Below, in pieces: positions 31,346 to 40,546 of a DNA stretch of 55,061 nt. Origin of the DNA: Sphaerochaetaceae bacterium (GTDB taxonomy: Bacteria; Spirochaetota; Spirochaetia; Sphaerochaetales; Sphaerochaetaceae); assembly GCA_028532915.1 (NCBI GenBank), contig JAQQAI010000080.1:1-55061 (forward strand). Reading direction: 5' to 3'. The position numbers were made by a program, and so were the translations under genes. The notes below the pieces were generated by a model. That model saw only the letters and a list, made by a program, of their open reading frames with translations. It had not been told where the DNA came from and did not search any database. The first letter of the stretch is position 1; the number at the start of each line of letters is the position of its first letter.

Positions 31346-32389
31346 ATGAATAATAGAATATATTCCGTTTTGGCAGTGTTTTTTGTCCTTTTTCTTCTCA
31401 GTCCTCTAGGTGCAGCCGGAGTCAAAGAAGAAGCAAAGGCTGATGATTCTTTCTCTGTTCTTGTCTTTGTTCCCGGTGTGGCTGCGGGTTCTCCTCCCTA
31501 TGAGACAATGGTCGCCGGAGCAAATGAGTTCGCTCAGGATAAAGAGAACGTATCTGTGAAAGTCTATGAAGCGGGATTTAACCAGGCTCAATGGGAACAA
31601 CAGCTCACCAGTCTGGTCGCGACAGGCGAATATGATGTCGTTTTGAGCACAAATCCATCACTTCCTGAAATCTGCGAAAGGGTCGGGGAAAAATTTCCCG
31701 ACCAGAAGTTCATCATCACAGATGCCTATGCAGAAGGGAACGATCAGATGAGAACCTATCTCTACAATCAGTACGAGCAGTCGCTATATCTGGGATATCT
31801 TGCAGGACTTGTTACCGCGAGTGATATGGAATTTGCCAATGAGAACCTGAAAATCGGTTTCATCGCATCGCAGGAGTATCCTCTTTTAAACAATCATATC
31901 CTGCCGGGTTTCCTTGATGGCGCCCGATTGGTGAACAAAGATATCGAACTTGATTTCAGAGTGATAGGTAACTGGTTCGATGCAAACAAGGCTTCCGACC
32001 TGGCCTCGAGCATGATTGACGGCGGTGTTGATATCTTTGCAGTAATAGCGGGAGGTGCCGCTCAGGGAGTATTCAAGACAGTCACACAGAAAGGGGCATA
32101 TGTTGTATTCCATGATAAGAATGAATACAGTGCCGCTCCGGGGTATGTTGTGGGAAGCGGATCGATGGAACAGAAGAAACTTGTGATGGAGATCCTCTCT
32201 GATGTGGTAAATGGTACTGTGGAATACGGAAAAGCTACTGTTGTCGGACTCGAAGAAGGCTATATAGGATTCCATTTTGAAGATCCTCTCTATGTCTCTT
32301 CACTTCCTCAGGATATCAGAGACGAGTTTGCCTCCTTCATGGAACGGTTGAGAAACGGTTCAATATCCTATACATTGCCGGTTTTATAA
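31346..32389 (+). CDS. BMP-family ABC transporter substrate-binding protein
   Basis: This 347-residue protein is related to PnrA/TmpC of spirochaetes, which bind purine nucleosides. It has a signal peptide of about 24 residues (VLFLLSPLGAAG) without a lipobox Cys, then the family pattern with MVAGANEFAQ, QWEQQLTSLVATGEYDVVLSTNP, EQSLYLGYLAGLVTASDM and FAVIAGGAAQGVFKTV. It would deliver nucleoside-like solutes to the ATPase and permeases that follow. A GGGGG lies upstream. The true ligand could be another sugar-containing solute. Confidence 0.9.
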   Translation: MNNRIYSVLAVFFVLFLLSPLGAAGVKEEAKADDSFSVLVFVPGVAAGSPPYETMVAGANEFAQDKENVSVKVYEAGFNQAQWEQQLTSLVATGEYDVVLSTNPSLPEICERVGEKFPDQKFIITDAYAEGNDQMRTYLYNQYEQSLYLGYLAGLVTASDMEFANENLKIGFIASQEYPLLNNHILPGFLDGARLVNKDIELDFRVIGNWFDANKASDLASSMIDGGVDIFAVIAGGAAQGVFKTVTQKGAYVVFHDKNEYSAAPGYVVGSGSMEQKKLVMEILSDVVNGTVEYGKATVVGLEEGYIGFHFEDPLYVSSLPQDIRDEFASFMERLRNGSISYTLPVL

Positions 32390-32436
32390 ATTGAATGTAT
32401 CTTTTTCTCAGTCTATGAAATAAATAAGAGGTTGCA

Positions 32437-33984
32437 ATGTTCCCCATAGTGCAGATGCACTCGATAGTTAAAGTTTATCCATACACACTTCTCAAAGCGA
32501 ACGATCATGTTGATCTGACACTCAATGAGAGAGAGATCCTCTCTCTGGCAGGCGAGAACGGTGCCGGGAAGACAACTTTGATGAAGATTCTGTACGGGAT
32601 GGAAGAATTTGATGAGGGAATGATTGAAGTTGACGGGAAAAAAGTTAATATCAGCTCTCCTCTCGATGCTGCACGGTTGGGAATCGGTATGGTTCAGCAG
32701 CATGTGACGCTGGTTGATGAATTTACCGTTGCACAGAATGTCGTGCTGGGGAAGGAGAACACTGTCCATCATCTGCTATATGACGAACGGAAGAACAGCA
32801 GTAAGGTCGCTACTCTGATTGAAGAAAACCATTTCTCAGTCGAGCCGGACGCTCTTGTGGGTTCTCTGAGCGTGGGGGAGAAACAGCAGGTAGAGATACT
32901 GAAGATGCTGTACCGTGACGTGAGGGTCCTGATCCTCGATGAACCTACTGCAGTGTTGACAAGTCAGGAGATTGATGCTCTCTTTTCAACATTGCGTTCT
33001 CTCCAGTCTAAAGGTGTTTCGATCATTCTCATAACCCACAAGCTCCATGAGATCCTTGAAATATCCGACAGAGTGGCGATAATGAGACAGGGAGCCATGA
33101 TCGGAACCTACGAGACATCTCTTGTAGATGAACAATCCATAGGCAGGATGATGATGGGAGAGACTGCCGCCGTCCCGGCAAAGATTCTCACTAGTATCGA
33201 TTCAGACCGGATAGTTCTTTCGGTAGATCATGTCTCGATTGAACGACACAATCAGAAACAGCCGCTGCTAGATGATATCCATTTTGATCTTTTCAGGGGA
33301 GAGATCCTTGGTTGCACCGGAATTTCCGGAAATGGCCTGGGACAGCTTGAATCTGTCCTTCTCGGAGAGCTGCCTATTTCGAAAGGGAAGATTTTCTACC
33401 ATGATACGATCCTTTCGAGTGAACACAAGAGAGCCCGGACCCGCGAGATAGGGCTTCCTTTCGTTCCCAGCGATCGTCTGTACACGGGTAGTTCTCTCAC
33501 AGCGCCTGTGAGCGAGAATATGATCGCAACTTCACGGGAGAAATTCTTCCCCCCTTTCGGAATCAGAAAAAGGAAGATTCAGGCATATACCCGGCAGCTG
33601 ATAAGCCGGTATAAGATCAAAAGTGAACCATATCAGGCGATCGGGACTCTTTCGGGAGGAAATATTCAGAAAGTGATCCTTGCCCGTGAGATCGAGAAAG
33701 TGAAGGATGTGATAATCTGTTGTGAACCGACCTGGGGACTCGATGCATCGAGTGCATCCTTTATTCATGAGCAGATCATCAAGCTGAGAAACAGCGGGAT
33801 AGGGGTTCTTCTTCTTTCATCCAATCTGGATGAGATCATCTCTCTGAGCGATCGTCTTCTCATCTTTTCAAGGGGGGCTGTGGTAGCACGATTCGGAGTC
33901 GGAGAAGTCTCTACTATGACAAAAGAGAGTCTTGGACCATTTCTGCTTGGAAAAGCGGTAAGAGTGAAAAGAGGCAAGATGTGA
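32437..33984 (+). CDS. Double-NBD ABC ATPase of the BMP-type importer
   Basis: This 515-residue protein has two nucleotide-binding domains. The first is complete: Walker A GENGAGKT at 39-46, signature LSVGE and Walker B VLILDEPTAVL. The second has a degenerate Walker A (GISGNGLGQLE, no GKT) but keeps the signature LSGGN and VIICCEPTWGLD. This asymmetry is normal in RbsA/YufO-type ATPases. The acidic residue after Walker B in the second domain reads CEP, so it may still be active. It ends in overlap with the GTG start of the first permease gene. Confidence 0.92.
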   Translation: MFPIVQMHSIVKVYPYTLLKANDHVDLTLNEREILSLAGENGAGKTTLMKILYGMEEFDEGMIEVDGKKVNISSPLDAARLGIGMVQQHVTLVDEFTVAQNVVLGKENTVHHLLYDERKNSSKVATLIEENHFSVEPDALVGSLSVGEKQQVEILKMLYRDVRVLILDEPTAVLTSQEIDALFSTLRSLQSKGVSIILITHKLHEILEISDRVAIMRQGAMIGTYETSLVDEQSIGRMMMGETAAVPAKILTSIDSDRIVLSVDHVSIERHNQKQPLLDDIHFDLFRGEILGCTGISGNGLGQLESVLLGELPISKGKIFYHDTILSSEHKRARTREIGLPFVPSDRLYTGSSLTAPVSENMIATSREKFFPPFGIRKRKIQAYTRQLISRYKIKSEPYQAIGTLSGGNIQKVILAREIEKVKDVIICCEPTWGLDASSASFIHEQIIKLRNSGIGVLLLSSNLDEIISLSDRLLIFSRGAVVARFGVGEVSTMTKESLGPFLLGKAVRVKRGKM

Positions 33985-35036
33985 ATAAGAAGATCGAATG
34001 TTATAACCCTGTCATATATATGCTGCGTTCTATGGTGGGACTGATTTTCATCGTCTTTGTATCTCTGGTAGCTTTGGTGGGCTTTTCCTACTATCTGAGC
34101 GAGACTCCTGACAAGACAATCTACTATTTCTTCAACGGTCCGTTTCTCTCTTTGTATGACTTCGGAAACATGATCAACATGGCAGTCCCCCTCATCATAG
34201 GAGGACTGGGAATCTCGCTTGCCTTCAGGTCGGGGAGTATGAATATCGGAGGGGAAGGGCAGCTCTATTTCGGGGCCCTGATAGCGACACTGACCGTCAT
34301 AGCATTGGAGCCGCTCGGGAGAGCAGGTGCAGTGATAGCTATTTTTGTCGCTATGATGAGTTCTGGAATACTTGCAGGGATTTCGGGAGTCCTGCGCTAT
34401 AGATGGAATACTAATGTTCTGATCACATCTTTCCTCATATCAAATGCAGTCGTCCTGATCGTTAACTATCTGATAACAGGTCCGTTCGACGATCCTCTCA
34501 CCAACCTGTTCAGCACGCAGCCGATTCCCGAAACAGCAGAGCTTTCCTACATCCTTCCCCCTTCGAATCTGAATACGTCGCTGATCGTTGCGGTGGCGGC
34601 AGTTTTCATCATCCATGCGCTGATGTACAGAAGCCGGACCGGTTTCGAATTGAGAATGTACGGTGATAATCCGAGATTCGCGAAATATGCGGGGGTGAAT
34701 GTCATGTACTACCAGATTATGCCGATGTTCGTAAGCGGTGCGATGTATGCTCTGGCGGGATCTTTGAGCATATTCGGTACCTATCATGCGACAATCAAGG
34801 ACTTTTCTTCCGGAATGGGATGGAATGCTCTCGCGGTAGCACTCATCGCCCGGTATCGTCCGTTTGCCGTGATCCCCGCTGCACTCTTTTTCGCATATAT
34901 TGAATCCGGAGCCCGCAGCGCGATGCTCTACAGTGATGTTACCTTCGAGCTCTCTTCGATTGTCCAGGCAACAGTCTTCTTCCTTGTCTCTTCTGTGACG
35001 CTGCAGCGGCTGGGCCTTAAAAAGAGGAGAATCTGA
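33981..35036 (+). CDS. ABC permease, BMP/nucleoside type (first)
   Basis: This 351-residue inner-membrane protein has about nine to ten helices and the BPD_transp_2 pattern with INMAVPLIIGGLGISLAFRSGSMNIGGEGQLYFGAL. The loop RMYGDNPRFAKYAGVNVMYYQIMPMFVSGAMYALAG is typical of nucleoside permeases. It starts at GTG overlapping the ATPase stop and ends overlapping the next permease (TGATG). It forms the membrane channel as a heterodimer with the next product. Confidence 0.92.
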   Translation: MNKKIECYNPVIYMLRSMVGLIFIVFVSLVALVGFSYYLSETPDKTIYYFFNGPFLSLYDFGNMINMAVPLIIGGLGISLAFRSGSMNIGGEGQLYFGALIATLTVIALEPLGRAGAVIAIFVAMMSSGILAGISGVLRYRWNTNVLITSFLISNAVVLIVNYLITGPFDDPLTNLFSTQPIPETAELSYILPPSNLNTSLIVAVAAVFIIHALMYRSRTGFELRMYGDNPRFAKYAGVNVMYYQIMPMFVSGAMYALAGSLSIFGTYHATIKDFSSGMGWNALAVALIARYRPFAVIPAALFFAYIESGARSAMLYSDVTFELSSIVQATVFFLVSSVTLQRLGLKKRRI

Positions 35037-35935
35037 TGGATACCGTGTCTTCTCTCATCTTCAGTGCAGTAACTATCATGACTCCGCTCCTTCTTGCGGC
35101 CACCGGAGGACTCTATACGGAGCTCACCGGAATGCTGAATATCGGGATCGAGGGACTGATGCTTCTCGGAGCATTCTCTTCTGTCGTTTCACTTCATTTT
35201 ACCCATAATATTGTTCTGGCGATACTGATCGGTACAGGAAGCTCGATGCTCCTTGCCGCCGTCATAGCTTCTATCACCCTCTATCTGAAGGCGAATGTCT
35301 TTATTACGGGCCTGGCGGCAAACCTGTTTGCCTCGGGAATTACGACAGTCCTCTCATTTCACATCTTTGCAAACAAAGGCGTTGTGACCTTTCCCGAACT
35401 TCCGCAGATGCCGGTATTGTTTGAACGGGGAACAGAGGCCGTTCCCGTTCTCGGGCCGCTTCTTTTCGGTCATACCTTTTTTACATACCTCAGCTTCATT
35501 CTTCTTTTCCTTTCCTATGTGGTTCTCTACCGGACTCCTTTCGGGTTTCGTCTCAGGGCGACAGGTCTTTATCCGAAGTCTCTGATCTCGGTGGGGCTTT
35601 CTCCGAAAAGGTATCAGTTTATCGCCTTTCTTATCTCAGGGTTCTTCAGTGCGGTCGCGGGTGCGATGTTGAGTGTCAATCTCGGCGCCTTCGTTCCGAA
35701 TATAACAGCAGGAAAAGGGTGGGTCGCTCTTGTAGTGATCTTCCTCGGGCAAAAGCGTCCGGTCGGTCTTCTGATTGCCTCTTTCATTTTCGGGATATCC
35801 GAAGCTTTTTCGAACTACGCACAGGGGATATGGCATATTCCTTCCGATTTCATTCTCGCCATTCCCTATATCTTCACACTTGTTGCGATCGTTTTTTATT
35901 CTATCTACGATTACAACAGACAGAAAGTCGAATAA
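35036..35935 (+). CDS. ABC permease, BMP/nucleoside type (second)
   Basis: This 299-residue inner-membrane protein has about eight helices. It has the motif LYTELTGMLNIGIEGLMLLGAFSSV near the N-terminus and LRATGLYPKSLISVGLSPKRYQFIAFLISGFFSAVAGAML later, matching the second permease of PnrA-type importers. It completes the four-gene operon and overlaps the upstream stop by one base. It is convergent with the flavoprotein gene, with seven bases between their stops; no separate terminator is visible. Confidence 0.92.
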   Translation: MDTVSSLIFSAVTIMTPLLLAATGGLYTELTGMLNIGIEGLMLLGAFSSVVSLHFTHNIVLAILIGTGSSMLLAAVIASITLYLKANVFITGLAANLFASGITTVLSFHIFANKGVVTFPELPQMPVLFERGTEAVPVLGPLLFGHTFFTYLSFILLFLSYVVLYRTPFGFRLRATGLYPKSLISVGLSPKRYQFIAFLISGFFSAVAGAMLSVNLGAFVPNITAGKGWVALVVIFLGQKRPVGLLIASFIFGISEAFSNYAQGIWHIPSDFILAIPYIFTLVAIVFYSIYDYNRQKVE

Positions 35936-35942
35936 AAAGTCT

Positions 35943-37325
35943 TCATTCAAGCGGTCTGAGAGACGAGAACATGAACGGGATGAGCTCTCCGACTGTCGGG
36001 TGAGGAATCACGGTATTCTGGAGTGCACTGTAGGGAAGATGTGATTGCATCATCACATTTATGATTCCTATGAGCTCATCTCCTCCGACACCGAAGATCG
36101 TGGCTCCTAAGATCTCATCCGTCTTTCTGTCCACGACTATCTTGATTTTACCCTGAGTCTCCTTTTTCTCCTTAGCTCTTGCTATCGAACTCATCGGCAT
36201 TTCGCACACCATCACATCTTTTCCGGTTTTCTTTGCTTCCTGTTCGTTCATTCCCACCCGGCCTACCGGCGGGTCCGTATACAGGGCATAGGTTGCTGTT
36301 CTTGACGATAGCGACCGTGAGCCTCTTTTGAAATAGTGATCGAGAAAGATCTGTCCGTCATGTACCGAGGTATGGGTGAAGGCGCCTTCTCCGTTCACAT
36401 CTCCCAAGGCATACACATGCTCCAGTGAAGTCTGACAGTATTCATTGATTTTGATATATCCTTTTTCTGTAGTCTCGATGCCGGTTCTCTCCAAGTGGAG
36501 ATCTTGTGACTGCGCAGCCCTTCCGACGGCAGCAAGAAGATGGGTTGCTCCTTCCTGTCTCTTTATTCCGTTCTGACCGAAGGTGACGCATAATCCTTCG
36601 CCGGCCTTTTCAACCTTTTCTATCTGTGTATTCAACCATACCGAGATCCCCTCATCCTCCAGCACTTTCTGTATTCCTTCACTGATATCACGATCCTCAC
36701 GTGCGATCAGCCGGTCATTCTTTTCCAGAATCGATACATCACTTCCCAAGCGTCTGAAGATCTGTCCGATTTCGAGAGCGATATACGATCCTCCAATGAT
36801 CAGCAGATGACGGGGAAGCTCCTTCAGTGAGAACAGGCTCCTGTTGGTCAGATAGGTTACCTCCCCGATTCCTTTGAGTGAAGGGATTATTGCTTTTGCC
36901 CCTGTATGGATGATGATCGTCTCACCCCTGATCGCACTTATACCGCCGCTGTTCATTTCAACATCGATCGTATGTTCATCTTTGAAGGATCCGCTTCCGC
37001 TGTAAAAGTCTGTGACCTTTTCAAGGTACTCTCTGAAGCTCTTTTCGCTTTCGTCTCTGGTTTTGTTCAGCGAGCGCATCATTTCGGGAAAGTTCACTTC
37101 AAAAGAAGGACAGTCGATGCCATAGTCCTCTGACCGGCTGATCATGGAGGCAACCTTTGCATTCGCCACCAGAGTCTTTGTCGGAGTGCAGCCCCAGTTC
37201 ACACAGGACCCTCCGACTCTATCCTTCTCGATAACTGCTACCTTCAATCCTGCTTCCAGCATAGAGGGCAGGATCGTTCCCGTGGCCTGACCTGTTCCTA
37301 TGAGAATAATGTCATATGATTTCAT
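35943..37325 (-). CDS. FAD-dependent pyridine nucleotide-disulfide oxidoreductase
   Basis: This 460-residue protein belongs to the dihydrolipoamide dehydrogenase/mercuric reductase family. The FAD motif is IILIGTGQATGTILP, the redox pair is C41/C46 in GGSCVNWGCTPTKT, and the C-terminal HPTVGEL carries the His-Glu pair. It lacks the N-terminal metal-binding domain and the C-terminal Cys pair of true mercuric reductases. The disulfide substrate is unknown; a low-molecular-weight disulfide is possible. AAAAGGGGG precedes ATG 37325. The frame extends to 37415 but overlaps the divergent promoter. TATAAT at 37345-37350 suits its promoter. Confidence 0.88.
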   Translation of the reverse strand: MKSYDIILIGTGQATGTILPSMLEAGLKVAVIEKDRVGGSCVNWGCTPTKTLVANAKVASMISRSEDYGIDCPSFEVNFPEMMRSLNKTRDESEKSFREYLEKVTDFYSGSGSFKDEHTIDVEMNSGGISAIRGETIIIHTGAKAIIPSLKGIGEVTYLTNRSLFSLKELPRHLLIIGGSYIALEIGQIFRRLGSDVSILEKNDRLIAREDRDISEGIQKVLEDEGISVWLNTQIEKVEKAGEGLCVTFGQNGIKRQEGATHLLAAVGRAAQSQDLHLERTGIETTEKGYIKINEYCQTSLEHVYALGDVNGEGAFTHTSVHDGQIFLDHYFKRGSRSLSSRTATYALYTDPPVGRVGMNEQEAKKTGKDVMVCEMPMSSIARAKEKKETQGKIKIVVDRKTDEILGATIFGVGGDELIGIINVMMQSHLPYSALQNTVIPHPTVGELIPFMFSSLRPLE

Positions 37326-37381
37326 GACAGCCCCCTTTTCGTGAATTATAACATACTCAGTTGTGCCGGCATTTTTGAGGA

Positions 37382-37410
37382 TTGCCTGAAAAAGATGACG
37401 GTTGTATAGT
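37382..37410 (+). promoter_or_regulatory. Promoter of the nitroreductase gene
   Basis: TTGCCT (37382-37387) and TATAGT (37405-37410) are 17 bases apart, giving a leader of about 14 bases before ATG 37431 with GAAGAGG as ribosome site. Confidence 0.6.
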
Positions 37411-37430
37411 TGCAATTGAAGAGGTTCAAT

Positions 37431-38018
37431 ATGCAGTTTCTTGAATTGGCAGAGAGCCGATGTACGACACGGGGTTTTCTTGAAAAAAAATTAAGCGAAT
37501 CTGATCTTACCTATATCCTTGAAGCGGGCAGGATGGCTCCGACCGCCTGCAACCGGCAGCCGCAGCGTATCATCGTTGCATCTTCCGAACACGCACTCAA
37601 TGAGGTGAAGAAGGCATATAATACGTTCGGTGCACCGGTAGTTCTGATCGTCTGTCAGGACAGAACAGACCCTCTGATCCGACCTTTCGACGGTAAATGT
37701 TCCGGCGATCTTGATATAGGTATCGTATGTGATCATATGATGCTTGCCGCACGAGAAAGGGGTATAGGGAGTGTCATGGTCGGTCTTTTTGACCCTGAGA
37801 TAATCAGGGGAGGTTTCGATATCCCGCCTGAATTCGAAGTTACAGCCCTGCTGATTCTGGGATACCCGGCAGAAGATTTTGCCGACCTGCTGAAGCGCAA
37901 GAGGCGAAAGCCTCTCGGGCAGACAGTGATGTTTGAAAAGGCCGGTACTGCTGGCGATGTGCCGCTGGAAGACAATTCCACCGATAATCGTATTCATTTG
38001 GTTTTCTCAGAACAATAA
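37431..38018 (+). CDS. Nitroreductase-family flavoprotein
   Basis: This 195-residue protein has the FMN-binding nitroreductase pattern: ESRCTTRGFLEKKLSESDLTYILEAGRMAPTACNRQPQRIIV near the start, the central DLDIGIVCDHMMLAARERGIGSVMVG, and the C-terminal LLILGYPAEDFADLLKRKRRKPLGQTVMFE. These enzymes reduce nitro groups, quinones or flavins with NAD(P)H. I chose ATG 37431 because GAAGAGG is upstream. It is divergent from the flavoprotein gene and 27 bases upstream of the promoter of an unrelated membrane module. Confidence 0.9.
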   Translation: MQFLELAESRCTTRGFLEKKLSESDLTYILEAGRMAPTACNRQPQRIIVASSEHALNEVKKAYNTFGAPVVLIVCQDRTDPLIRPFDGKCSGDLDIGIVCDHMMLAARERGIGSVMVGLFDPEIIRGGFDIPPEFEVTALLILGYPAEDFADLLKRKRRKPLGQTVMFEKAGTAGDVPLEDNSTDNRIHLVFSEQ

Positions 38019-38045
38019 CTTAGGATGTAAAGCCTCATTTTATTA

Positions 38046-38075
38046 TTGACAATGAAACCGTGGAAGGTCTAGACT
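38046..38075 (+). promoter_or_regulatory. Promoter of the two-gene membrane module
   Basis: TTGACA (38046-38051) and TAGACT (38070-38075) are 18 bases apart. Transcription should begin at about 38082-38084, right at the ATG, so the mRNA is probably leaderless. An in-frame GTG at 38060 lies between the two boxes and is therefore an unlikely start. Confidence 0.5.
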
Positions 38076-38083
38076 TTCCTGAA

Positions 38084-39001
38084 ATGAGTACTGACTGTTC
38101 ACAAATTATAAAACTTAACGGCGAGAAGAGAATAAGGGAATTGCGGGAGATTCAGAACAGTTATGTGAACAAGATAAATGATTACTATGAGAAAAATAGT
38201 TATCTAGAGGTAGAGAAAGAAAGGCTGAAGGATGATTACCGCTCAACACTAGTTCATGCGCATAATTTGCGCATCAGGAAAGTCTTGTTCATTCTGTCTC
38301 TCATAGAGTTGTCGATCTTATACTATCTCTTTTACAGCTTGTCTCTGGACTCGCTGCGATTCTTTCCGACATTTGGACTGACACTGCAGGCAGCAATCAT
38401 TTCTTTTTATTTTTTCACCTTATTGCTGCTATTCAGGTCAAAGGTTTGCCTGTTCTTGTCAAATCTATTTTTCGGATTGATCATTGTCACTTACTATATG
38501 TACTTCTTTTTCCCTGGTGAATCTGAATGGTATTATATGTTGATTCCAATAGTTGTCTTTGAGGCATTACTGATATGGATAAAACCGCTGCGTACTCTTT
38601 CTTCCTGGGGAATCGCGGGTATGTTCGCTGTATCATATCTATTAGAGTACACCATAAATGAGCTTGTGATCTTTATTCCCGTCGCTCTGATTCTCCCGGG
38701 ACTGTTGCTGTCCATCAAATTCAGGAATCTGTATCATATTCCTCAGAAGATCTCGGCGATGATACTTCTGTTCAATTATTCCACTGTCTCTTACGCGATA
38801 TCTTATATCAGGCAGATAGAATTCCCTTATATCTCAGATCCTGTGTATGTATCGATGATCCACGGAATATTCGATATTCAATCAGCTTTTTTGAAGTCGG
38901 TATTTCAGGACCCTGTGTATATGACATTGCTCGCCGTTGTCCTGGTCATCACCATAGTAAAAGAAGTCCTGTACCATAAAAGAATAGGGGAAAAACAGTG
39001 A
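38084..39001 (+). CDS. Unrecognised multi-pass membrane protein, N-terminal coil
   Basis: This 305-residue protein has a charged, probably coiled-coil N-terminal part (about residues 15-60) and then about eight hydrophobic segments. It ends in a short basic tail (YHKRIGEKQ). I recognise no family and no catalytic motif. Codon and base use is more AT-rich by eye than in the flanking transporter genes. The start at ATG 38084 is chosen from the promoter position; no Shine-Dalgarno is visible. Its stop overlaps the GTG of the next gene (GTGA), so both products are made together. Confidence 0.6.
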   Translation: MSTDCSQIIKLNGEKRIRELREIQNSYVNKINDYYEKNSYLEVEKERLKDDYRSTLVHAHNLRIRKVLFILSLIELSILYYLFYSLSLDSLRFFPTFGLTLQAAIISFYFFTLLLLFRSKVCLFLSNLFFGLIIVTYYMYFFFPGESEWYYMLIPIVVFEALLIWIKPLRTLSSWGIAGMFAVSYLLEYTINELVIFIPVALILPGLLLSIKFRNLYHIPQKISAMILLFNYSTVSYAISYIRQIEFPYISDPVYVSMIHGIFDIQSAFLKSVFQDPVYMTLLAVVLVITIVKEVLYHKRIGEKQ

Positions 39002-40269
39002 CAATAGAATTGTTGATTCAAATCTGGAAAATATCCTTTTTTATATCGATCGGGACTTCGATACTTCTATTTCTCTTTCTTGAAAAAGGAATAGAAGTAG
39101 ATGATAGTGGATTTTGGGGAAATTTTCCTTTTTTTCAATTCTATTATATTCTGGCATTCGCCGGAATATATTTGTTCTTCGGAAGAATTTCAACAGGATT
39201 CTTCCTGATAAATTGTGTGCTGGTCAATCTGGTGAATATAGCTTTCATATACGTCATAGTCCGCTTGATCGTGAACCGGTCTAAGAGAAAAAATCTGCAG
39301 ATGGTACAGAGGAAAAATTCCCGGATCGGAGAATTAAGCAGAAGCCAGGATACAAATTTACAGAATATACGTACATACGAAGAGAAGATACAGGAAGTTC
39401 AGCAGGAAATAGAGAAGATCGAATTCTTCATAAGGGAAGAATATATATGGACCAACTTGTTAAAAGAGACAAAATATTTCGATAAAGAGCATAAATTCAA
39501 TTCTGCAGGAACGAACATCTTTCTCGCAGGGTTCTCCTTTTATCAGGAATTCGAAGTCACTTCTCTCTCTTCTGATTTCTTCTTCTTTCTTTTACACAGC
39601 GCCAGATTTTATTATCTGGCAGGTGATTTCTCATTTGCAAACGGTCTGCTGGGGTCTTATGATGAGAAAAATGATCTGTTTTATGCGAAAATAGACGATA
39701 AGCACTATAGATGCAATAAGCTATTCGAGTTTTTGAATATAGATGATCAGGGAGAGAAGATCAGAAGAGGGATTCTGATAGGGCTCATGCTGATTGAAGT
39801 TCACATGGAAAAGAGAGCCATGGGAATAATAATCTACTGCAAGAATCTTCTTGAAAATTCCATCGGATCCGGCAATCAGACAGTACGGGCTCTCAAGCAG
39901 ATCATCTCGAACACATATACAGATAATGATCTGCTGGATTACAGATTCGATGACCTGAAAAAAACGATGTTCGCTAATTTTGAGAGATTGAGATTGGAGC
40001 AGTCAAGGTTCTATACTCAACTATTGAATAAGATGGATGATTATCAGAGAGATCTCAGGTCTATCGATAACAGAGTAAACAACCTGTCAGCAGGGTTGAA
40101 GATCGGGTTGCAGGAGATCAGTTACAATATCGATACTTTGAACAATAAAGTCGATTCAAACTTCGATTCATTATCAGATTCAGTGAACAGCGGCCTTACC
40201 TCAGTGAACAGGAATATCGACACAACCAGGAGAGACATAAACTACCTATATGACAGGCTGCTGTATTAG
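38998..40269 (+). CDS. Unrecognised membrane-anchored coiled-coil protein
   Basis: This 423-residue protein has about three N-terminal membrane segments (within residues 5-95). A coiled-coil follows at about 115-145 (NIRTYEEKIQEVQQEIEKIE), then a soluble middle domain of about 200 residues, and a C-terminal coil (about 345-423). The last coil shows a repeated pattern of NI/NV spaced by Asp, Ser and Asn (ISYNIDTLNNKVDSNFDSL, VNRNIDTTRRDI). I recognise no known domain. It starts at a GTG overlapping the previous stop. A tRNA-Arg gene lies 81 bases beyond the end, on the other strand. Function unknown. Confidence 0.6.
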   Translation: MTIELLIQIWKISFFISIGTSILLFLFLEKGIEVDDSGFWGNFPFFQFYYILAFAGIYLFFGRISTGFFLINCVLVNLVNIAFIYVIVRLIVNRSKRKNLQMVQRKNSRIGELSRSQDTNLQNIRTYEEKIQEVQQEIEKIEFFIREEYIWTNLLKETKYFDKEHKFNSAGTNIFLAGFSFYQEFEVTSLSSDFFFFLLHSARFYYLAGDFSFANGLLGSYDEKNDLFYAKIDDKHYRCNKLFEFLNIDDQGEKIRRGILIGLMLIEVHMEKRAMGIIIYCKNLLENSIGSGNQTVRALKQIISNTYTDNDLLDYRFDDLKKTMFANFERLRLEQSRFYTQLLNKMDDYQRDLRSIDNRVNNLSAGLKIGLQEISYNIDTLNNKVDSNFDSLSDSVNSGLTSVNRNIDTTRRDINYLYDRLLY

Positions 40270-40308
40270 CTGGTTTTGATGTGGAACATTTAAAATTCCC
40301 GGTGTATG

Positions 40309-40340
40309 AAAAAGCCTTGCAGGCCGGAAGCCCGCAAGGC
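40309..40340 (-). terminator. Terminator of the tRNA-Arg transcript
   Basis: On the minus strand GCCTTGC and GCAAGGC pair around a GC-rich loop that can pair further, followed by TTTTT. It begins ten bases past the tRNA 3' end. Confidence 0.8.
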
Positions 40341-40349
40341 ATGGATTTG

Positions 40350-40423
40350 TACCCCGAACGCGATTCGAACGCGTGACCCCTTCCTTAGGAGGGAAGTGCT
40401 CTATCCAGCTGAGCTATCGGGGC
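40350..40423 (-). tRNA. tRNA-Arg (anticodon CCU)
   Basis: The 74-base cloverleaf reads on the minus strand. The acceptor GCCCCGA pairs with TCGGGGT (G-U at the end), then comes a D arm with AGCTCAGCTGGATAGAGC and an anticodon arm CTTCC-CTCCTAA-GGAAG giving anticodon CCU (decodes AGG). A variable loop and T arm ACGCG-TTCGAAT-CGCGT follow, with discriminator A. CCA is not encoded. It is a single tRNA gene followed by its own terminator. Confidence 0.95.
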
Positions 40424-40546
40424 GAATGTGTTATCGATGATAAGAGAAGAGGCCCTTTTGGTCAATTGTTTTTAGCAGTCACAACCCATTCTCCTCCTGA
40501 TTTTTAAATTATTATTTCGAATACTTCCATTTTACATGAAAGAAGG

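Noticed and set aside
35943-37325. Mercury-resistance gene (merA)
   Set aside because: The redox pair is present, but the N-terminal metal-binding domain and the C-terminal vicinal cysteines needed by mercuric reductase are missing, and no mer genes are nearby.
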